Shown here piece after piece: positions 6,454 through 11,416 of a DNA stretch of 14,755 nt. A program made the position numbers and the translations under genes. Origin of the DNA: an uncultured Lachnospiraceae bacterium (GTDB lineage Bacteria > Bacillota > Clostridia > Lachnospirales > Lachnospiraceae). The notes below the pieces were generated by a model. It had not been told where the DNA came from and did no database searches. It saw nothing but the letters and a program-made list of their open reading frames with translations. The stretch covers positions 1 to 14,755 of the forward strand of contig CANRJU010000036.1 in the NCBI GenBank assembly GCA_947631075.1, written 5' to 3'. Each line of letters opens with the position of its first letter. Within the stretch, counting starts at the first letter, position 1.

Positions 6454-6840
6454 TTGGATATAGATAAGAAAGACATAGAGCAGTATCTTTCCGAGGTGAA
6501 GGATGCTGTTAAAAAAGATAATTACCGGTTGGACCGGAATACCAGACGCCAAGACAACATCAACCTGTTTCTGGATTATGTTATTGACGAAACAAAAGCA
6601 AAAGAAATTATATTAGATCTTACGGTAATGGACTTTTCGGAAATCCTGCAGAATGAGCATCAGGGTTTTGAACACGAAAGATTATATGTATTTGGGAAAG
6701 ATGTAGTTCTTTTGGAGAGAAATGGAACGGAAGAAAAGGCAGTTTCTCTGTATATCAAGTTCAACAAGCTGGAGAATTGTTTTGTAATCGTTATTTCATT
6801 CCATGAACAGAAACATCCGCTTACATACTATTTCAAATAA
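6454..6840 (+). CDS. MqsR-like toxin of a Panacea-type toxin-antitoxin pair
   Basis: I place the start at TTG 6454. GGGGG (6441-6445) lies 8 nt upstream, and the perfect promoter at 6376-6404 rules out ATG 6364 and 6403. The result is a 128-aa protein. After a charged helical start it reads EIILDLTVMDFSEILQNEH, ERLYVFGKDVVLL, and then VSLYIKFNKLENCFVIVISF followed by HEQKHP. That order (hydrophobic strand with DF, paired strands, 'sLYIKh...VIVISFHE' near the end) resembles the MqsR family of RelE-fold mRNA interferases, where the last strand reads 'VYLKITV..VLIVSFKEK'. The similarity is by eye and modest. Support comes from position: 27 nt downstream is an MqsA-like zinc-finger antitoxin. It would act in the cytoplasm by cutting mRNA. 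A different toxin fold partnered with a Panacea antitoxin remains possible. Confidence 0.65.
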   Translation: MDIDKKDIEQYLSEVKDAVKKDNYRLDRNTRRQDNINLFLDYVIDETKAKEIILDLTVMDFSEILQNEHQGFEHERLYVFGKDVVLLERNGTEEKAVSLYIKFNKLENCFVIVISFHEQKHPLTYYFK

Positions 6841-6867
6841 CCAGAAAGCAAATCGGAGGTGGTCATT

Positions 6868-7878
6868 ATGGCAAGGCAAGGAAGAACAGATTTTTGCATA
6901 GAATGTCGGAAAAAGACAGAGTATCTTTTACAGAAGAAGGATATTGTAAAGAATATAAGGGATAAGGACTATACCTTTGGAATCACCGTAGCTGTCTGTG
7001 CTGACTGCGGAGAGGAGATGAGTATTCCGGGGCTTATTGATAAGAATGTTCAGGAAATCGACGAGCAGTACAGAGCGGCAGAAGGGCTTGTGTCGATTGA
7101 TGATATCGAAAGACTAATGAAGATTTATAAGATTGGAAAGGCGCCGTTATCGCTGGCTCTTGGATTTGGAGAAATAACCATATCGCGATATCTGGAGGGC
7201 CAGATGCCTTCTAAGGAGTATTCAGATGTCATCAAATCGGTGCTTTCATCCCCGGCACACATGAAGAAAAAACTCATGGAGAACCAAAAAAAGCTGACAG
7301 ATGCGGCATACAGGAAGGCTTTTACCGCGGCAGAGAGCATAGAGCGTCTGTTTTCCATTTCGGATAAAATGCTCAAGGTGATTGCGTATATTTTTGAAAA
7401 ATTGGGAGAAGTAACACCGCTTATGCTGCAGAAACTGCTCTACTTTATTCAGGGCGTATATTCCGCGATGTATGGAGAGCCGATTTTTGAAGAAGATTGC
7501 AGGGCATGGATACATGGTCCGGTTTATCTGGAGGTGTATGACCTATTTAGAAATTTTAAATATAATCCGATTGACGACGCGCGGTTCGCGATTCTGGAAG
7601 GCAAGGAGGATTCCTTGACGGAGGACGAGAAACGGGTAATAGACCTTGTGGTAAATACTTTTGGCATGTATAGTGGAAAAGCATTGGAGAAGATTACACA
7701 CAATGAGGCTCCTTGGCTGGAGGCAAGGAAAGGATATGGAGATAGCATCCCTTCCAATGAGCTTTTGCCAAAAGAGAGAATTATGAATTATTACATTTTA
7801 ATCAATCAAAAATACGGCATAAATACCGAAGCTGGCCTGCGGACTTATATTTACGATATGTTGAGTAAGGCATCCTGA
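6868..7878 (+). CDS. MqsA-like zinc finger/HTH antitoxin with C-terminal Panacea (SocA/DUF4065) domain
   Basis: ATG 6868 has GGAGG with 8-nt spacing; the GTG at 6859 is too close to it. The 336-aa protein has three parts. A zinc-ribbon-like N-terminus has Cys10-x2-Cys13 and Cys44-x2-Cys47, as in MqsA. A helix-turn-helix at about 75-115 includes LSLALGFGEITISRYLEGQMPS. A C-terminal domain at about 165-295 contains VTPLMLQKLLYFIQGVYSAM, YGEPIFEEDCRAWIHGPVY and KITHNEAPWLEAR. That last domain is the Panacea/DUF4065 (SocA-like) fold, known as an antitoxin domain that pairs with many unrelated toxins. The protein should neutralise the upstream toxin and repress the operon through its HTH. It is followed 42 nt later by pnuC on the same strand. 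All motif residues look intact. Confidence 0.88.
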   Translation: MARQGRTDFCIECRKKTEYLLQKKDIVKNIRDKDYTFGITVAVCADCGEEMSIPGLIDKNVQEIDEQYRAAEGLVSIDDIERLMKIYKIGKAPLSLALGFGEITISRYLEGQMPSKEYSDVIKSVLSSPAHMKKKLMENQKKLTDAAYRKAFTAAESIERLFSISDKMLKVIAYIFEKLGEVTPLMLQKLLYFIQGVYSAMYGEPIFEEDCRAWIHGPVYLEVYDLFRNFKYNPIDDARFAILEGKEDSLTEDEKRVIDLVVNTFGMYSGKALEKITHNEAPWLEARKGYGDSIPSNELLPKERIMNYYILINQKYGINTEAGLRTYIYDMLSKAS

Positions 7879-7920
7879 TTCATGGCAGTTGTAAAAACAA
7901 AATATTTGAAAGAGGTAAAA

Positions 7921-8601
7921 ATGAATAATCCTATTAAAAGCTTATCAAGAAAAGAATGGTTGATTTGGATAAGCTCGCTGATAATTGTTTCTATTTCAAA
8001 TGTCCTATCACGCGATGTGGACTGGCTGACGCTGATTGCGTCAATGATCGGCGTCACTTCTTTAGTTTTTGCCGCAAAAGGCAATGTATGGGCACAGATT
8101 TTGATGATTATATTTAGTATTCTTTATGGTATCATTTCTTTCCAATTTCGGTATTGGGGAGAAATGATTACCTATTTGGGAATGACTTTACCTATGGCAG
8201 TCTGGTCAACAATTACATGGATAAAAAATCCCTCTAAAGATAATAAAAGCGAAGTGGCAATTCAAAAATTGTGTCGGAAACATCGGATATTACTTGTATT
8301 TTTCGGAGTCATTGTTACAGGCGGATTTTATTTTATTTTGCAGGCATTAAACACGCCTAACATTATATTTAGCACAATTTCAATCACAACAAGTTTTTTT
8401 GCGGCATCCCTCACTATGCTGCGTTCATCTTATTATGCCTTATGGTATGCCGCAAATGATATTGTTTTGATTGTCCTCTGGGTTTTAGCATCAATCGAAA
8501 ATCCTGTTTATATTCCTGTTGTCATAAATTTTGCGATATTCCTTTTTAATGATATGTACGGATTTGTAAGCTGGAAAAAAAGGGAATCAAAACAGGCATA
8601 G
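7921..8601 (+). CDS. pnuC: PnuC-family nicotinamide riboside/mononucleotide transporter
   Basis: ATG 7921 follows AGAGG at 7 nt spacing and gives 226 aa; an upstream ATG at 7882 lacks a ribosome binding site. The protein is hydrophobic with about seven TM segments (for example SLIIVSISNVL, IASMIGVTSLVFAA, ILMIIFSILYGIISF, ILLVFFGVIVTGGFYFIL, IVLIVLWVLASI). PnuC signatures include GNVWAQIL, FQFRYWGEMITYLGM, LRSSYYALWYAANDIVLIVL and the C-terminal YGFVSWKKRE. PnuC carriers import nicotinamide riboside by facilitated diffusion, coupled to phosphorylation by a kinase, for NAD salvage. No kinase gene is in the window, and I saw no riboswitch in the 42-nt upstream gap. It may be cotranscribed with the toxin-antitoxin pair. 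Its stop is 2 nt from the stop of the convergent acyl-CoA dehydrogenase gene. Its 3' end is duplicated at 1462-1666. Confidence 0.92.
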   Translation: MNNPIKSLSRKEWLIWISSLIIVSISNVLSRDVDWLTLIASMIGVTSLVFAAKGNVWAQILMIIFSILYGIISFQFRYWGEMITYLGMTLPMAVWSTITWIKNPSKDNKSEVAIQKLCRKHRILLVFFGVIVTGGFYFILQALNTPNIIFSTISITTSFFAASLTMLRSSYYALWYAANDIVLIVLWVLASIENPVYIPVVINFAIFLFNDMYGFVSWKKRESKQA

Positions 8602-8602
8602 C
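8398..8602 (+). repeat. Inverted repeat arm shared with 1462-1666
   Basis: The terminal 205 nt of pnuC are about 95% identical (10 mismatches counted by eye, no net gaps) to the reverse complement of 1462-1666. Similarity starts at TTTGCGGCATCC and ends one base past the stop codon. The two arms bracket about 6.7 kb. Confidence 0.92.
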
Positions 8603-8603
8603 C

Positions 8604-9746
8604 CTACTTTATTCCCATCCAAGAGGAAATTACCATTCTCTGTACTTCGCTTGTTCCCTCGTAAATTTCTGTTATTTTGGCATCACGCATCAGACGCTCA
8701 AAGGGATAATTCCTTGAATATCCGTCATAACCGACAAGCTGAACACAGCGGCGCGTCACATTTGTCGCTGCCTCGGCGGCATACAGTTTGCCCATAGCTG
8801 CAAGGTGTGAAAATGGCTCATGGTCCTGCTTTGCCTGCGCGGCGCGATATACCAACAGACGAGCCGCATCCACTCTCGCCTGCATATCGGCAAGCTCAAA
8901 CTGCGTAAACTGATACTCCGAAATTCTATGTTCGCCCTGCATATGCTCCGTGACATATTTTTTACAATGGTCAATCGCCCCCTGCGCAATGCCAAGCGCC
9001 TGTGCCGCCACGCCAATACGACCGCCATCTAATGTAATAAGCGCCATTTTAAAGCCTTTTCCGAGTTCTCCCAACTGATTTTCCTTTGGTATTTTACAAT
9101 CCTGGAAAACCAATTCATAGGTGGCAGAACCGCGGATACCCATTTTCTTTTCCTTTGTGCCAAAAGTAAAGCCGGGCGTGCCTTTTTCTACGATAAAGCC
9201 GGATATTCCCCTGCTGCGCTTTTCTCTATCCGTCATAGCCGTGACAAAATAAGTATCTGCATAAAAACCATTTGTAATAAATATTTTTGAACCATTCAGG
9301 AGCCAGTAATCGCCTTTATCAACAGCGATTGTCTGCTGATTCCCCAGATCGCTTCCGGCAGACGGCTCTGTTACCGCAAAAGCGCCTAATTTTTCACCCT
9401 TTAAAAGCGGTACAAGATATTTCTGCTTTTGTTCCTCTGTGCCAAACTCTGCAATCGGAAAACACCCCAGAGAATGGTGGTCAGACAGCATAACGGATGT
9501 CGTGGAACAGTGCTTTGCCAGTTCCTCAATTACCGCAATATAAGCAAGGTAAGAATGTCCTGCGCCACCGTATTCTTTCGGATAACATATTCCCATCATA
9601 CCCAGTTCTGCAAGTCTTTTCCTGTTTTCTTCAGGAAAGCGTTCCTGCTCATCAATCTCCTGCGCCAATGGCGCAACCTCATTCACGCCAAATTCATGAA
9701 TAATGTCCAGCACTTTCCGCTCATCCTCATCAAACTTGAAATTCAT
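8604..9746 (-). CDS. Short-chain acyl-CoA (butyryl-CoA-type) dehydrogenase
   Basis: The start is ATG 9746 (MNFKFDEDERKVLDIIHEFG), with GGAGA 6 nt upstream. A longer frame to 9773 lacks a ribosome binding site and runs into the lysR -35 region. The product is 380 aa, normal for the family. It has the FAD/substrate region AFAVTEPSAGSDLGN and WLLNGSKIFITNG, the middle beta-domain KKMGIRGSATYELVFQDC, the C-terminal QLVGYDGYSRNYPFERLMRDAKI, and the catalytic base Glu363 in EIYEGTSEVQ. It would catalyse FAD-dependent alpha,beta-oxidation of a short acyl-CoA, with electrons passing to electron-transfer flavoprotein. Unlike the classic butyrate cluster, no etfBA, crotonase or thiolase is adjacent. 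It stands alone, divergent from a LysR regulator, so its true substrate is open. Confidence 0.92.
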   Translation of the reverse strand: MNFKFDEDERKVLDIIHEFGVNEVAPLAQEIDEQERFPEENRKRLAELGMMGICYPKEYGGAGHSYLAYIAVIEELAKHCSTTSVMLSDHHSLGCFPIAEFGTEEQKQKYLVPLLKGEKLGAFAVTEPSAGSDLGNQQTIAVDKGDYWLLNGSKIFITNGFYADTYFVTAMTDREKRSRGISGFIVEKGTPGFTFGTKEKKMGIRGSATYELVFQDCKIPKENQLGELGKGFKMALITLDGGRIGVAAQALGIAQGAIDHCKKYVTEHMQGEHRISEYQFTQFELADMQARVDAARLLVYRAAQAKQDHEPFSHLAAMGKLYAAEAATNVTRRCVQLVGYDGYSRNYPFERLMRDAKITEIYEGTSEVQRMVISSWMGIK

Positions 9747-9766
9747 AGATAATCTCCTAAAATTTA

Positions 9767-9795
9767 TTGACATTTTTTATTTGTAGTTCTATAAT
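9767..9795 (+). promoter_or_regulatory. Consensus sigma-A promoter of the lysR gene
   Basis: TTGACA (9767-9772), a 17-nt spacer and TATAAT (9790-9795) point toward the LysR-type gene, whose start codon is 79 nt past the -10. The -35 lies only 20 nt from the start of the divergent dehydrogenase gene, so the two promoters must overlap. This suits cross-regulation by the LysR protein. Confidence 0.85.
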
Positions 9796-9827
9796 AGCAC
9801 AAGAAAAATAATTAAAAAATTTAATAA

Positions 9828-9858
9828 ATTCGATTTTAGGATTCGATATATTCGATAT
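9828..9858 (+). repeat. Three ATTCGAT repeats in the lysR leader
   Basis: ATTCGATTT at 9828-9836 is followed by two perfect tandem copies of ATTCGATAT at 9841-9849 and 9850-9858. They lie between the promoter and the AGGAG of the LysR-type gene, in an otherwise A/T-only region. They could be binding sites for autoregulation; that is inference. Confidence 0.7.
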
Positions 9859-9874
9859 ATCAGGAGTGATGCAG

Positions 9875-10771
9875 ATGAATACAAAAAATTTAGTAACTTT
9901 CAAAACAATCCTCGAAATGGGCAGTTTCCAAAAGGCGGCGGATAAGCTTGGCTATACGCAGTCCACGGTCACATTTCAAATCAAACAGCTTGAAGACGAA
10001 TTATCTTTAAAATTATTTGAGAAAATAGGCAGGCGCATGGAACTGACACAGGCAGGAAAGGATATCATGCCACATGTAGATATCATCTTGCAGAGCGTTG
10101 AGCAAATAAGCAATTATGGAAAAGGGCTGCATGAGATAACAGGTTCGCTAAAACTTGCTATCCCCGACTCTATTTTAATTTATACCATGCAGCCGTTCCT
10201 ACAAGCATTTTCACATGAAGCGCCTAACATACAGCTTGTAATCAATTCCATGCAGGCCGGCGAAATCATTCCTGCTGTTATGGACGGAACAGCAGATATC
10301 GGCATCAACTGCGAAAAAGAATATTATCCGGACAGTATCATTACGAAAAAGCTTGGCACATACCGGGTGCTTTTAATCGCCTCCCCCTTTGCCGACAACA
10401 GCCTTCTCGACTTTATTACGCCCCATCAGCGCAAGCAGATCAGCTTAATCTGTAATGAGCCTGACGGATATTATCAGTTGGAAATGGACAAGTATCTTTC
10501 CGAAAAGGATATTGTTCTCGATCCCTATATGAAAGTACAGAGTATTGAGGCAGTAAAGAGATGCGTAATGAATAATCTCGGAATTGCCGTTGTTCCAAGC
10601 TACTCTGTGGAGGAAGAACTTAAAAATGCCTCTTTGCAGCAGGTCAAAACAGAACTCGACGAAAAAGTTTACAATGCGATTTATTTATATCATAAAAACA
10701 AGTGGATCAGTCCGCAGATGGAGCTGGCGCTAAAGCTGCTAAAAAAGTGTGCGGACGAAAACGGTGTATAA
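9875..10771 (+). CDS. LysR-family transcriptional regulator
   Basis: ATG 9875 has AGGAG with 8-nt spacing; the GTG at 9866 would overlap that site. The product is 298 aa, a normal LysR length. The N-terminal winged HTH (about 1-62) reads NLVTFKTILEMGSFQKAADK and YTQSTVTFQIKQLEDELSLK, followed by LFEKIGRRMELTQAG. The C-terminal part (about 90-295) is a periplasmic-binding-protein-like effector domain with GSLKLAIPDSIL and LGIAVVPSYSVEEEL. It is divergent from the acyl-CoA dehydrogenase gene, which is therefore its likely target, perhaps induced by an acyl-CoA or carboxylic acid. A perfect sigma-A promoter and three ATTCGAT repeats precede it. Nothing in the sequence looks damaged. Confidence 0.93.
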   Translation: MNTKNLVTFKTILEMGSFQKAADKLGYTQSTVTFQIKQLEDELSLKLFEKIGRRMELTQAGKDIMPHVDIILQSVEQISNYGKGLHEITGSLKLAIPDSILIYTMQPFLQAFSHEAPNIQLVINSMQAGEIIPAVMDGTADIGINCEKEYYPDSIITKKLGTYRVLLIASPFADNSLLDFITPHQRKQISLICNEPDGYYQLEMDKYLSEKDIVLDPYMKVQSIEAVKRCVMNNLGIAVVPSYSVEEELKNASLQQVKTELDEKVYNAIYLYHKNKWISPQMELALKLLKKCADENGV

Positions 10772-11056
10772 CAGAAAGCGAGGGAATCTAATTTATGATA
10801 GATATAGCGGCAAACTTTCAAAAAGCAAATTCGGCTTAGGGGAGGAAAAATTGATCGAAGTTCTGAATCTAAAAGCTGATCTCTAAACAATCCACACATT
10901 ATAATTCTACTCTATCTTTCATATTTATCAATTTAAATTTTCTTACAAATATTATATAGTTAGTTTCAACTAATCTGTCTATCAAAAATGCAGGCCATAA
11001 ACCCCAACATCCGTGTAAAGCCGTAAATGACATCGCTTTTATGTCCGGCCGACCAA
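10772..11056. other. Intergenic region with decayed short ORFs
   Basis: About 285 nt lie between lysR and the end of the metal operon without a convincing gene. A very good ribosome binding site, GGGGAGG at 10839-10845, precedes TTG 10851, but the frame stops after 11 codons (LIEVLNLKADL), which looks like the front of a lost gene. A 14-codon ATG frame precedes it. The stretch 10888-10958 is extremely AT-rich. A metalloregulator-like palindrome lies at 10960-10973. I see no strong terminator for either flanking operon. Confidence 0.5.
10960..10973. promoter_or_regulatory. Metalloregulator-like palindrome beyond the metal operon
   Basis: TTAGTTTCAACTAA has two perfect 6-bp half-sites (TTAGTT/AACTAA) around a TC centre. 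It shares the GTTAG/CTAAC pattern with the sites at 14216 and 14297. TATATAAT-like elements abut it on both strands, so it could control a promoter. No intact gene starts next to it. Confidence 0.5.
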
Positions 11057-11311
11057 TTATTTTCGAAAGCCGAACAGACCTTTCTTCTCATAGGTTTCTT
11101 TGCTGACCAACAGCACCTGATAGCCGGTCGGCTCTATAGCTGTGCGAAGCGCTTCTTCCGAAATGTCCGTTTCTGTCAGAATCACCGTCTCGCCCTTCGC
11201 GTGGGAGGATGTGACCTTCTTTACCGGGAACGCCCGGCGGATGGCGTCGTTGACATGGGATTCGCACATCCCGCACATCATGCCGTCGATTTTCACTGTT
11301 ACTTTATTCAT
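11057..11311 (-). CDS. Small HMA-domain metal-binding protein (CopZ-like fold)
   Basis: This 84-aa protein is a single heavy-metal-associated domain: MNKVTVKIDGMMCGMCESHV with Cys13 and Cys16 in GMMCGMC. Then come HVNDAIRRAF, VTSSHAKGETVILTETDIS and TGYQVLLVS, the beta-alpha-beta-beta-alpha-beta order of the fold. A basic tail, KKGLFGFRK, follows. Such proteins bind soft metal ions through the CxxC and hand them to P1B ATPases in the cytoplasm. It is the last gene of the operon. Its ATG overlaps the stop of a 29-codon ORF in an ATGA junction. The neighbouring ATPase lacks a CxxC in its own N-domain, so this separate domain may supply the metal-binding function. The metal cannot be assigned from the motif alone. 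Confidence 0.88.
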   Translation of the reverse strand: MNKVTVKIDGMMCGMCESHVNDAIRRAFPVKKVTSSHAKGETVILTETDISEEALRTAIEPTGYQVLLVSKETYEKKGLFGFRK

Positions 11312-11397
11312 TGTTCATCTGTCCTTTCATGCTTACGATTCTGCCCATCCATCTTAATCTGCGCCAGCTCCCGCGCCCGTTCCGCATTTGTTTTCAT
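11308..11397 (-). CDS. 29-aa charged peptide between the ATPase and HMA genes
   Basis: ATG at 11397-11395 opens a 30-codon frame (with stop) that ends in a TGA overlapping the ATG of the HMA gene (ATGA). The start is 19 nt after the ATPase stop. The sequence MKTNAERARELAQIKMDGQN plus a short charged tail looks like an amphipathic helix. Only a weak GATGGA-type ribosome binding site is visible. The exact fit between the two genes and the stop/start overlap argue for a real coupled gene, or at least a translated leader that opens the HMA start. No family is recognised. Confidence 0.5.
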   Translation of the reverse strand: MKTNAERARELAQIKMDGQNRKHERTDEQ

Positions 11398-11416
11398 TGC
11401 CAATCATCCATCGTTT

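Noticed and set aside
7879..7920. A possible NAD-type riboswitch before pnuC
   Set aside because: The gap to the previous gene is only 42 nt and shows no structured element, only a ribosome binding site.
11018..11052. A terminator for the metal operon around GACAT/ATGTC and CGGCCG
   Set aside because: The stem is 5 bp with a 7-base loop and no following T-run on the minus strand; too weak to call.
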